The position numbers were made by a program, and so were the translations under genes. Below, in pieces: positions 28,088-37,034 of a stretch of 41,615 nucleotides of DNA (positions are counted from its first letter, which is position 1; the number at the start of each line of letters is the position of its first letter). This stretch comes from Noviherbaspirillum denitrificans (GTDB lineage Bacteria > Pseudomonadota > Gammaproteobacteria > Burkholderiales > Burkholderiaceae_D), in the NCBI RefSeq assembly GCF_002211445.1, contig NZ_LSTO01000001.1, forward strand, positions 4,365,460 through 4,407,074, read 5' to 3'. The notes beneath the pieces were generated by a model. The model was not told the DNA's origin. It searched no databases and worked only from the letters and a program-made list of their open reading frames with translations.

Positions 28088-28897
28088 CTACGCTGCTGTG
28101 GATAAGTCTTCGGTCGCTAGTCCTGTTTCTCCCTTCTTCGAGCCCTTTCTGGGGGATGTCTTCCGCGTCGATTCACTGTGCCTGAAGCGCCAGGAATCAT
28201 TGCCGGTCTCAATAATATGGCAGTGATGCGTGAGTCGGTCCAGCAATGCTGTCGTCATCTTCGCGTCCCCGAACACCGCAGGCCACTCGCCGAAGCTCAG
28301 GTTGGTCGTAATCGCTACGCTGGTTCGTTCGTACAGCTTTGAGAGCAGGTGGAACAGTAGTGCACCACCAACCTGGCTGAACGGCAGGTACCCCAGTTCG
28401 TCGAGGATGACCAGATCGACGTACATCAGCCGGTGTGCGATCTGGCCTTGCTTACCGGCCGCCTTCTCTAGTTCCAGCGCATTGACCAGTTCAACAGTGG
28501 AGAAGAACCTGACGCGCTTGCCGTGCCGGTTGATGGCTTCGATCCCAAGCGCCGTGGCTAGATGCGTCTTGCCGGTACCCGGTCCGCCAATGAACACCAG
28601 GTTGTGTGCGGCGTCCAGGAACGACATGGTGTGGAGCTGCCGAATCAGCGCTTCATCGACCTTCGCCTCGGCGAAGTTAAAGCCATTCAAATCACGATGT
28701 GCGGGGAAGCGGGCAGCCGTCATCTGGTAGGCAATCGAGCGAACCTCGCGCTCGGCCGTCTCTGACTTGAGCAGCTGGACCATGAACCGCTCCGGATCGA
28801 AGTCCGCTATGCGGGCCTGGGCTACCAGCTCCGACCAGGTCTGTGCCATGCCGTGCAGCTTCAGGCTCTTCAATTGGTTGACGATCTCATGCGACAT
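28088..28897 (-). CDS. istB: IS21-family helper ATPase IstB
   Basis: AAA+ ATPase (DnaC/DnaA-like) that helps the IstA transposase choose and activate target DNA. Walker A is [14 protein letters not shown] (about 104-117) and Walker B is [13 protein letters not shown] (about 160-172); a sensor segment [17 protein letters not shown] and the terminal [19 protein letters not shown] are typical. The start at 28897 follows a GGAGG Shine-Dalgarno and overlaps the istA end by 11 bases; a longer frame to 28945 is not needed. It has 269 residues with an extra Lys/Ser-rich C-terminal tail. No disruption is seen. Confidence 0.96.
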   Translation of the reverse strand: MSHEIVNQLKSLKLHGMAQTWSELVAQARIADFDPERFMVQLLKSETAEREVRSIAYQMTAARFPAHRDLNGFNFAEAKVDEALIRQLHTMSFLDAAHNLVFIGGPGTGKTHLATALGIEAINRHGKRVRFFSTVELVNALELEKAAGKQGQIAHRLMYVDLVILDELGYLPFSQVGGALLFHLLSKLYERTSVAITTNLSFGEWPAVFGDAKMTTALLDRLTHHCHIIETGNDSWRFRHSESTRKTSPRKGSKKGETGLATEDLSTAA

Positions 28898-30404
28898 GCT
28901 GAACCTCCGTATCCAGCGAACGCAACCGCTCGTAGCGGGAGACATTGGCTTGTGGCTCTTCCTTCAGTGTCAGCGCTGTCGTAATCGATGCAGTCGCCGG
29001 TGCCTGTTTGATGCGGCCAAGCACGTTGAGAACGTGTTCACCGCTGGGTCGTCCCGATTCCAGCGCGTTCCTGACTGCATCCAGTACGGCTTCGAGCCCG
29101 TGATCCGGGATGGCCGAGAGGACTTGCGCCATGACGCGGTCACCCCCAGGATGTTTCAGGAGATGGCGCTGCAGGTGCAATAGCGGCTCGGGCATGGTCT
29201 GGAATGGCGCTCCATTACGTAATGCACCGGGCTTCTGGGCAATCAGCGGGATGTAGTGCTGCCAGTTGTAGCGGGTGATATAGCGGTCGAACACGCGCTC
29301 GTGCCGCGCAATCTCTTCGTTATCAGCGACGACCACCAGTTCGGTTGGATAGACATGCAGGCTGACTACGCGGTGTGCATAGGGTGTCGGGACGCTGTAA
29401 CGGTTCTTCTGGAAGTGGATCAGGCTTGTTGACGACACCCGTACCGGCTGCTCGACGTAACCGTCGAATGGCTTGGGGACCGGCATCAATTGCAACCGTT
29501 CGTCCTGCAGAACCTCGGCCACCTTCATCTCCGGCCAGTCGGGATGCGCCATGTCTTCCCAGCTTTGCCGGCAGTTCTCGGCCAGCCAGTCATTCAGTTG
29601 TCCCAGACTGTTCCAGCGGATGTCGGCTGCTGCCACCCAGATCTGCCTGCGCCGGTCCTGGACGTTCTTCTCGACGATTCCCTTTTCCCAGCCAGCCGCC
29701 CGGTTGCAGAACTCCGGCTCGAACAGATAGTGCCCGCACATGGCCTCGAAGCGGGCATTGACGTTGCGCTCCTTGCCCTTGCCGACCTTGTCCACGGCGG
29801 TCTTCATGTTGTCGTAGATGCCCCGCCGCGGGATCCCGCCGAAGGCGGCAAACGAGCGGGTATGGGCATCGAACAGCATCTCGTGGCTTTGCGACGGATA
29901 CGCCACCAGCCAGAAGGCACGGGATGACGCCAGCTTGCAGTGCGCTACCTCCAGACGCCGGCGCAAGCCGCCAATCCAGGCGTACTCGCAGCTCCAGTCG
30001 AACTGAAATGCCTCGCCATGGGCGAAGGCAAGCGGCACGAACGCTTTGCGGCTCGGTGCCTGAGCCAGTTCCTGCTGCAGCCGGCGAACCAGCGCGCAGA
30101 CACGGCCGTATCCACCGCTGTAACCCTGCGCCTGGATCGCCTGGAACATGACACGGGCCGTACGTCGATCCCGCTTGGCGCGGTGGCTGTCGGTTTGAAT
30201 CCAGGTCCGGACCTGCTCAGCATAGGCGTCAACGACGCTCTTGCCCTCGCGTTCCGGATACCTTGGTTCGGTCATGGCTGGCTCGCGCAGCCACTTGCGG
30301 ATCGTATTGCGCGACAGATTCGTGCGCCGTTCGATCTCTCGTATGGAGAGCTTCTCGCGGAAATGCATCCGCCTGATCTTGGCAAACATGCCCACTGTGA
30401 TCAC
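28887..30404 (-). CDS. istA: IS21-family transposase IstA
   Basis: DDE transposase. An N-terminal helix-turn-helix (about 8-40, [25 protein letters not shown]) binds the ends. The integrase core (about 125-260) has the catalytic triad in [13 protein letters not shown] (Asp136), [12 protein letters not shown] (Asp198) and [14 protein letters not shown] (Glu245 most likely). A C-terminal beta-barrel-type domain follows. The start is GTG at 30402-30404 behind GAGGAGT. The 505 residues are intact, so the element may still be active. Confidence 0.96.
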   Translation of the reverse strand: MITVGMFAKIRRMHFREKLSIREIERRTNLSRNTIRKWLREPAMTEPRYPEREGKSVVDAYAEQVRTWIQTDSHRAKRDRRTARVMFQAIQAQGYSGGYGRVCALVRRLQQELAQAPSRKAFVPLAFAHGEAFQFDWSCEYAWIGGLRRRLEVAHCKLASSRAFWLVAYPSQSHEMLFDAHTRSFAAFGGIPRRGIYDNMKTAVDKVGKGKERNVNARFEAMCGHYLFEPEFCNRAAGWEKGIVEKNVQDRRRQIWVAAADIRWNSLGQLNDWLAENCRQSWEDMAHPDWPEMKVAEVLQDERLQLMPVPKPFDGYVEQPVRVSSTSLIHFQKNRYSVPTPYAHRVVSLHVYPTELVVVADNEEIARHERVFDRYITRYNWQHYIPLIAQKPGALRNGAPFQTMPEPLLHLQRHLLKHPGGDRVMAQVLSAIPDHGLEAVLDAVRNALESGRPSGEHVLNVLGRIKQAPATASITTALTLKEEPQANVSRYERLRSLDTEVQHVA

Positions 30405-30509
30405 TCCTCGTCCTCCTGCCCATTTATTGAGCAGGCGATTGAATCACGTGGGTCAAATTTGGATGAAAACTACTGCGGAAAGTGGGTCAATTTTCAGTGA
30501 ACGTCAACA

Positions 30510-30628
30510 CCGGGCGAATTTCAGGAATGGTCGGAGGATCTCAAGGGAGCTACTCCTACACGGTGCGCGCGTCGGCCGATTGCTTTACCGGCGCGGTGAC
30601 AAACAGTGCTGTTCTCTTTGTCAGCTGA
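30510..30628 (+). pseudogene. Orphan 3' end of a lost gene beside the IS21 right end
   Basis: Directly after the IS end an open frame reads ISGMVGGSQGSYSYTVRA, then SADCFTGAVTNSAVLFVS, and stops at 30626-30628. The alternating polar/hydrophobic pattern with SYSYTVRA and TNSAVLFVS resembles the last strands of an extracellular beta-sandwich (FN3 or Ig-like) domain. There is no start and no matching 5' part left of the element. I interpret it as the C-terminal remnant of a gene cut by the IS and a linked deletion. The reading frame is seen; the domain is a guess. Confidence 0.4.
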
Positions 30629-30653
30629 ATGCGTCACTGGGTCACTTCTAGTT

Positions 30654-30778
30654 CGGGGTCGGTCTTGCACGAACACATTCTTTTGGTACGCAACGGGAAT
30701 CGTGACCACGAACGTAATGTGTTCATGCAAGACCTGACCCCGTTGTTTGCGCATGTGTTCGTGCAAGACCTGACCCCG
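30654..30778. repeat. REP-like repeat cluster, three copies of a 25-26 base unit
   Basis: The unit ATGTGTTCRTGCAAGACCTGACCCCG occurs directly at 30717-30742 and 30753-30778 and inverted at 30654-30678 (one base shorter, differing in the GACC/GACCTGACC part). The inverted and first direct copy can form a long stem around a 38-base loop. Tracts with GCAAGACCTGACCCCG are familiar as dispersed repeats in betaproteobacteria, where some lie near Y1 (REP-associated) transposases; that link is recollection, and no transposase gene is present here. Confidence 0.7.
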
Positions 30779-30832
30779 TTTTTTGTGCGCGGGACGCCCC
30801 CTACGCTTGCTGATTCACCTGTGCGAGGAAAT

Positions 30833-31123
30833 TTAGAGCTTTATCGTCCTTAAATAATGTTGCTTCAATTTGGACTTTAAATGGTGATCGTAAAGGTATT
30901 GCAGCCGTTCTTTTGTCATCGCGCCACCTCGACATGTTTGAACGCCGGATTCAGCAAACGCCCGCAGCAGGTGGTCCATCGGTGACAGCGGCTTCTCGCG
31001 TTCAAATATCAGATACATCTCGAAGGTAGCCAAGACGAAGCCGCTTGAGTACTTCCAGTTCCCCGGTTTTGATTTGCATTTCGCAATCAGTTCTTTAATT
31101 CGGGCTTGATCTTCATGATTCAT
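30833..31123 (-). CDS. Small hypothetical protein
   Basis: Unrecognised 96-residue protein, basic (many Lys/Arg/His) and mostly helical by composition, without signal peptide or membrane segment. Notable segments are KPGNWKYSSGFVLATFEMYLIFE and a C-terminal MTKERLQYLYDHHLKSKLKQHYLR. AAGG lies 7 bases before the ATG. It is the third gene of a same-strand group after the SDH-type protease and the UDG-like gene; the gap of about 170 bases to the latter makes co-transcription possible but unproven. GC is low compared with the core genes. Confidence 0.6.
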   Translation of the reverse strand: MNHEDQARIKELIAKCKSKPGNWKYSSGFVLATFEMYLIFEREKPLSPMDHLLRAFAESGVQTCRGGAMTKERLQYLYDHHLKSKLKQHYLRTIKL

Positions 31124-31292
31124 TTTGACACCTTACGGCTTTATAAAGCTACGAATCTCAAGTGAAAGACGAAGGAAGAATATGGGGAAAGTCCTTTTGC
31201 TAACGTAGGGAGCGGTCTGCGTAGCGACCTAAAAAATCTTCCGTGCATAAATCTGGCTAGGTCGGAAAGTGAAGTGGTGCGTGGAGTGCGCG

Positions 31293-31961
31293 TTACGCTT
31301 CCTGTAAATTCAGATATAACATCCTTCCCCATTCCTTCACCTTCTCATTTGTCACGAGCCCTCCCCGAGCAGCGAGATGCGGTGTGAATAGAATAGCGGC
31401 CGATCCATATTCGAAGGACATCACAGAACATCCAACTGCTTCACTCCATTTGTACGTTTTACGAAGGTACTGTGCTGTAGCATCCCCGTGGACTAACAAT
31501 GCCTTGGGCTTTATGCTCCGCAGAAGAAAGTTGAAGATAAGGGGAATTTTGTCGGCGCGAGTAAGATCATTTTCCTTCGGCGTTGAAACCGAATATAGAT
31601 TCGTCTCAAGGGCACGATGTTGAGCGCCAAGGGCATCGTTTAAAATTTCTATTCGGCTACGTGTAGTGCTCCATCGATGGAACCCGGTTTTTCCTTGCGC
31701 ACGCTTCTTTGCGGCGCGTTCTTCCTCATAAACGTGAAGCCATTTCTCTTTATTAAATGTGGCTCGCTCTTTGTCCCAAAACGAAGCCCATGACACAGTT
31801 GATGCCGGGTTCGTCCCTACGACAAAAATGTCGCATTGCATTGGATTTCCATGACAAACAAAGGGTCTTATCTCTGATATATCCCTACCCGATGCCTGGG
31901 CCGTCTCATTGATTAAACGGTCCAATGTCTCGGAGAAGATTGTAGTTAGTGATGTCGGCAT
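31293..31961 (-). CDS. Uracil-DNA glycosylase superfamily-like protein (tentative)
   Basis: A 222-residue soluble protein. It shows a pattern like the UDG fold: DIFVVGTNPASTVSWASFW (about 44-62) resembles motif I with GxNP; ETNLYSVSTP (about 119-128) lies where the asparagine-bearing strand is expected; KALLVHGDATAQYLRK (about 153-168) resembles the strand-helix VLLLGxxA; and LFTPHLAARGG (about 191-201) sits where the HPS motif would be. The classical motifs are not exact, so activity is uncertain. It starts 30 bases after the SDH-type protease stop on the same strand, as in an operon, and is AT-rich. Function could be in DNA damage, modified-base recognition or something else. Confidence 0.6.
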   Translation of the reverse strand: MPTSLTTIFSETLDRLINETAQASGRDISEIRPFVCHGNPMQCDIFVVGTNPASTVSWASFWDKERATFNKEKWLHVYEEERAAKKRAQGKTGFHRWSTTRSRIEILNDALGAQHRALETNLYSVSTPKENDLTRADKIPLIFNFLLRSIKPKALLVHGDATAQYLRKTYKWSEAVGCSVMSFEYGSAAILFTPHLAARGGLVTNEKVKEWGRMLYLNLQEA

Positions 31962-31991
31962 TGGCGGATTATTGGTCTATTGGGATAGGCT

Positions 31992-32954
31992 TTAAGTATT
32001 CTTTCCACGTGAGCGAATACTAAGCCCGCCATCTAGTGTGCCAACGTAGTAGAACTCCTTGTTTACAAAGAACCTAAGCGCCATCTCGAAGAAGTCAAAA
32101 AACCTATAAATTTCATTTGCGCACTTGTACTCCGGGGTATCAATCTTAACCATCTCACCAAGTAACGTAGTCGCTTCGTCAGAATCAATGACAAAGCCAT
32201 GATCTTTATAGTGATCTACGAAATGTTTACTTAGAGTTTCTGAAGTATGGGGATCTGGAAACGATTTTCCGGTCAACAGACGCTGTGCATACTGCGCGGC
32301 AGATTCGCTGATGCGCTCGAAGTAGCCAAGGTCTCGAAGGTTTAAATTCTTTGTCAGGTAATTCGCCATCATGTCTGATGCACCGGGGAACCTAGACGCA
32401 AGCTCGGCAAGTTTATTTAACGCGTTTGCCAAGCCTAACGCGGGATAGCCGCCGATCTGCGGATCAATTGGACCAAGTTCGCTCATCAAGCCCATATGTA
32501 TCTCGTCAGCACCCAGGGATAGCAAAGTTGCTGCAGATTTCGCGCGCCGTGGTACGGCAACTGCAAACTTTCCCCTTGATAGTCTTTTACACGTCTTACT
32601 AATTAAGTATGCGGGCTCGATTCGACCGCCACCGCTCTGGACGATAAGAAAAATATTCTTTTCACCGGGAGAAATTGACGCAGCTTGATAAATTTTGTCG
32701 GAGTGATAGCTAGAGATTGAGTCGAGCTCGTCAAAGAGAATTAAAACGAGATAATCTGTCAGTCCATGACTGGCCACAATTTTATTCAAATGTTCACCCA
32801 CTAATTTTTGCGTTAGTGCCTCGTCATCTTCGCGGACAAGAGAAATAACATCTGAATTTTTTGTTAGGTCAAACGTCTTTATCGAGGTAGAAGCGGGTGC
32901 GTCTTCAGATGCTGATCTGGATGCACTCTGGATATTGTTTTTCTTTGAGGCCAT
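31992..32954 (-). CDS. SDH-type serine protease (ClpP/crotonase fold, serine dehydrogenase proteinase family)
   Basis: A 320-residue cytoplasmic protein of the serine dehydrogenase proteinase family (PF01972-like), related to ClpP and SppA. The clearest segments (numbered from the ATG at 32963) are FLIVQSGGGRIEPAYLISK (about 105-123), an oxyanion-type Gly motif; AVPRRAKSAATLLSLGADEI (about 136-155) with the probable nucleophile Ser143; and MGLMSELGPIDPQIGG (about 157-172). The first 30 residues are Ser/Lys-rich and probably disordered. There are no membrane helices, unlike SppA. ATG 32954 is preferred because AGGA lies 8 bases upstream; ATG 32963 is possible. It leads a minus-strand group with the UDG-like gene, and a palindrome (32976-32994) lies just upstream. 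AT-rich, so probably acquired. Confidence 0.8.
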   Translation of the reverse strand: MASKKNNIQSASRSASEDAPASTSIKTFDLTKNSDVISLVREDDEALTQKLVGEHLNKIVASHGLTDYLVLILFDELDSISSYHSDKIYQAASISPGEKNIFLIVQSGGGRIEPAYLISKTCKRLSRGKFAVAVPRRAKSAATLLSLGADEIHMGLMSELGPIDPQIGGYPALGLANALNKLAELASRFPGASDMMANYLTKNLNLRDLGYFERISESAAQYAQRLLTGKSFPDPHTSETLSKHFVDHYKDHGFVIDSDEATTLLGEMVKIDTPEYKCANEIYRFFDFFEMALRFFVNKEFYYVGTLDGGLSIRSRGKNT

Positions 32955-32975
32955 TCTTGTCATCCTGTATAGGTC

Positions 32976-32994
32976 TCTAATTCATGTAATTAGA
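32976..32994. promoter_or_regulatory. Palindrome upstream of the SDH-type protease gene
   Basis: TCTAATT (32976-32982) and AATTAGA (32988-32994) are exact reverse complements around CATGT, about 20 bases upstream of the preferred start. The position and size suit a repressor operator. On the minus strand TTGCTA lies upstream of it, at promoter distance, but the -10 is poor. Confidence 0.4.
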
Positions 32995-33093
32995 AATTTA
33001 TCCGTCTAGCAATGTTCGAGAGGACTTTCTAGCTTACCAGTGAGCAAAGCCCGCCGAATCCCACGTTTTAGATAGGCAAATTGGTAATGGATG

Positions 33094-33117
33094 TAAAAAA
33101 GCCCGCGAATGCGGGCT
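33094..33117 (-). terminator. Intrinsic terminator of glnS
   Basis: On the minus strand AGCCCGC, a 4-base loop (ATTC) and GCGGGCT are followed by TTTTTTAC. It lies about 25 bases after the glnS stop. Confidence 0.9.
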
Positions 33118-33142
33118 GTAGATGTAGTGCAAGAAGAACGGG

Positions 33143-34891
<1,749 letters not shown>

Positions 34892-34976
34892 GAATTCGGG
34901 AGTGCGGTAAAGGTTTAACCGGACATTTTACCGTAGTGGACGGCTGGGGCTGCCGCGGGGCGGGGAGTGCGGGTTT

Positions 34977-35006
34977 TTGACGATTGTCAACAGCGTGCAC
35001 TTACAT
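34977..35006 (+). promoter_or_regulatory. Possible promoter/operator of the three-repeat lipoprotein gene
   Basis: TTGACG (34977-34982) could be a -35 element, with TTACAT (35001-35006) 18 bases later as a weak -10. The -35 is part of an exact dyad TTGAC-GATT-GTCAA (34977-34990), which suggests a regulator site overlapping the promoter. It lies about 100 bases upstream of the lipoprotein start. Confidence 0.35.
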
Positions 35007-35101
35007 ACATAAACCGGCCGGCTGCCCGAGGAGTCGAAGGCGCATGACGGCGATACGCCGCGTGCAGGGAGCCATCCTTTACCCCTTTGGAGCCGACAAG
35101 A

Positions 35102-36223
35102 ATGCCAAGAAGACTCAGTTTCCTCGCAGCGGCGGGAGCCGCCCTGATCCTCGCCGCCTGTGGTGGCGGCAGCGCCGACATCGCATCGAATCCTTCCCCG
35201 GCGACCCAGCTGCGGCCGACGGTGTGGACGTCGGAAGGTCGGCCGTTCAGCAGCTGCAGCCTGAGCCCGGGATGCTCGGGCAATCCGTATGCGCCGTTCT
35301 TTGCTTATTCGACCGTGGCGCCGCCGGCGGGGGCGAGTCTGAGCGGGGTGGTGCGCTTCGAGGTGCGCGGGAACGAGCTGGCCAATGTCGAGCTGCTGGC
35401 GGGCAGCGGTTACCTGCCGCGCTACGGGAAATTCAATATCACCGGCGACAGGACGGTGGCGTGGATGGACCTGGACACCACGCGCTTGCCGAACGGACCG
35501 GTCAGCATGCGGGTAAGTGCCTTCAACGTGCCGGCGGGACAGCCGGGGGCGGCGGAGATCGTGGCGATGCAGGCGCGCAGCTGGACCATCAATAATGCGG
35601 CGACCATGCAGCCGGGCTTCAGTGCCAACGTGGTGTCCGCGCCGGCCGATGGGGCGACGGTCAGCGGCATCACGCGGCTGGAGATTCGCGGCAGCGGCAT
35701 CGTCAATGCCGAACTGTTGCCGGCGAGCGGTTATACGCCGCGGCTGGCGAGCTTTAATGTGTCGGCAGACAGGACGATGGCGTGGGTGGACCTGGATACG
35801 CGGTCGTTGCCGGATGGCGTGAAGGATGTGCGCATCAGTGCGTACAACGTGACGGAAGGACAGGACGGTGCAAGCGAGATCGTCGCGATGCCGGCACGGC
35901 GTTGGACAGTGGCCAATGGGACGGGGACGTTTGTCGCGGGTGTGACGATGGCGCCGGTGCATGGGGAAATCGTCGGCGGACGCGTGCTGCTCGAGGTGCG
36001 CGGCAGCGGGATGAGGAATGTGGAGCTGTTGCCGGCCAGCGGATATACGCCGCGGCTCGGGGTGTTCAATATGGAACTGAACGGCACGTATGCATGGCTG
36101 GAGGTGGATGCGTCGGTGCTGGCGGGCAGGGCGCTGCGGATCAGTGTGTTCGATGTACCGCCGGGGCAGCCGAATGCGCGCGAAATTGTGGCGATGCCGT
36201 CGCGGGAGTGGGTGTTGAGGTAG
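35102..36223 (+). CDS. Lipoprotein with three tandem beta-rich repeats
   Basis: Predicted outer-membrane or periplasmic lipoprotein of unknown function. The signal peptide ends at lipobox LAAC (Cys20), then GGGSAD. A short linker with four cysteine-containing turns (SSCSLSPGCSGNPYAPFF) follows. Three homologous repeats of about 85 residues fill about 72-158, 180-265 and 284-368. Each has a VxFEVRG or LEIRGSG strand, NVELLxxSGYxPR, a (R/N)T(V/M/Y)AW(M/V/L)(D/E)(L/V)D segment and a closing Gx(P/D)xAxEIVAMxxRxW. These look like Ig-like modules. ATG 35102 has GGAG 9 bases upstream; a TTG at 35087 is less likely. It diverges from glnS and ends in a hairpin terminator. Confidence 0.8.
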   Translation: MPRRLSFLAAAGAALILAACGGGSADIASNPSPATQLRPTVWTSEGRPFSSCSLSPGCSGNPYAPFFAYSTVAPPAGASLSGVVRFEVRGNELANVELLAGSGYLPRYGKFNITGDRTVAWMDLDTTRLPNGPVSMRVSAFNVPAGQPGAAEIVAMQARSWTINNAATMQPGFSANVVSAPADGATVSGITRLEIRGSGIVNAELLPASGYTPRLASFNVSADRTMAWVDLDTRSLPDGVKDVRISAYNVTEGQDGASEIVAMPARRWTVANGTGTFVAGVTMAPVHGEIVGGRVLLEVRGSGMRNVELLPASGYTPRLGVFNMELNGTYAWLEVDASVLAGRALRISVFDVPPGQPNAREIVAMPSREWVLR

Positions 36224-36246
36224 TTGTGCAACCGTGATGAGGTGCG

Positions 36247-36278
36247 ATCCGGGGACGTGCTTCGACCCCGGATTTCTC
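36247..36278 (+). terminator. Hairpin terminator between lipoprotein and methyltransferase genes
   Basis: ATCCGGGG (36247-36254) pairs exactly with CCCCGGAT (36266-36273) around an 11-base loop, followed by TTTCTCT on the plus strand. It lies between convergent genes and probably ends the lipoprotein transcript; the T-run is short. Confidence 0.55.
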
Positions 36279-36286
36279 TATCCAGG

Positions 36287-36856
36287 CTAGGTTGGACGGA
36301 GGGCGATTTCCCAGGCTGTCTTCGGCTTGTCGTAACGGTCTATCGTCGCTTCCCGCATCGACAGGCGTTCCCATCCTTCGGTGAACAGGCGCTCCAGGTC
36401 TTCCGCATCGAAGAAGCGCTTCGGCCTGCCGTCCACATCGTAGTAATGGTGCGCGAGTTCGGGGTGGCCGATGGCGCCGAAATGTACATCGCGCGTCGAA
36501 TTCACCCTGCACAGCAGCAGGCCGCCGGGCGCCAGGCAGCGCCGGATTTCGCGCACCGCGTCCACCGTCTTGTCCCAAGCGAAGTAATGCAGGCACAGGC
36601 TCGCAATCACGACGTCGAAGCGCGCATCGGCGAAGGGTAGCGGTGCGTTCAGATCATGACAGACGAGGTGGGCGGCGGGTACGGCATGCCCGCACCGATC
36701 CAGTGCATCACGCGACAGGTCGGTCGCGGTGATGTCGCTGAAGCCCTGTTCCGCCAGCCGGCGCGTGTCGCGTCCGCCGCCGCATCCGAGCTCCAGGATG
36801 GCCACATTCCGGGCGATCGTTCTAGTCCATTTATCCAGCCATTGTTCGTCTTGCAT
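36287..36856 (-). CDS. Class I SAM-dependent methyltransferase
   Basis: Rossmann-fold methyltransferase of the Methyltransf_11 type; the substrate is unknown. Motif I is ILELGCGGGRDTRRLAEQG (about 20-38). The acidic residue of motif II is in ITATDLSRDAL, motif III is in LPFADARFDVVIASLCLHYF, and motif IV-like LAPGGLLLCRVNS follows. ATG 36856 gives 189 residues with GGAGAGG just upstream; a longer frame start at 36919 adds 21 residues without a good ribosome site. The short N-terminus before motif I suggests a small-molecule methyltransferase. It is convergent with the lipoprotein gene and unrelated to the chemoreceptor that follows on the other strand. Confidence 0.85.
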   Translation of the reverse strand: MQDEQWLDKWTRTIARNVAILELGCGGGRDTRRLAEQGFSDITATDLSRDALDRCGHAVPAAHLVCHDLNAPLPFADARFDVVIASLCLHYFAWDKTVDAVREIRRCLAPGGLLLCRVNSTRDVHFGAIGHPELAHHYYDVDGRPKRFFDAEDLERLFTEGWERLSMREATIDRYDKPKTAWEIALRPT

Positions 36857-37034
36857 CGCCTCTCCGGGTGTTTGAAATTCACAACGATTTTCCACGTCGT
36901 TTAAACATTTATTACCCATACCGCAAATATGGGATAGCCATTCGTTGTTGGGAATGGGAAACTTTCCTGAACGGTGTTATTCGGCTTTTGCAGTAGAGAA
37001 CTTCCGAAGTTAAAACAATCAGGGAGACAATGCC

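Larger units (their letters stand above)
28017..30509 (-). mobile_element. IS21-family insertion sequence (istA-istB)
   Basis: A complete 2493-bp element. The termini are TGTTGATGTTCACGTAAAAG (from 28017) and, on the other strand, TGTTGACGTTCACTGAAAAT (from 30509 inward): imperfect inverted repeats beginning with TG. Each end also has two internal TGACCCAC repeats (28037-28044 and 28061-28068; complement at 30448-30455 and 30482-30489), the multiple terminal repeats usual in IS21. It carries istA and istB in one minus-strand operon. The flanks (CCCTTAAA left, CCGGGCGA right) show no target-site duplication, so it has probably undergone an adjacent deletion or recombination. Confidence 0.92.

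Noticed and set aside
31141-31332. Small minus-strand frame overlapping the UDG-like gene end
   Set aside because: It overlaps the better-supported gene and has no ribosome site or conserved feature.
36920-37034. Flagellar sigma-28 promoter for the Aer-like gene
   Set aside because: Fragments resembling AAAGTTT and GCCGA(A)TAA occur only on the wrong strand and in reverse order.
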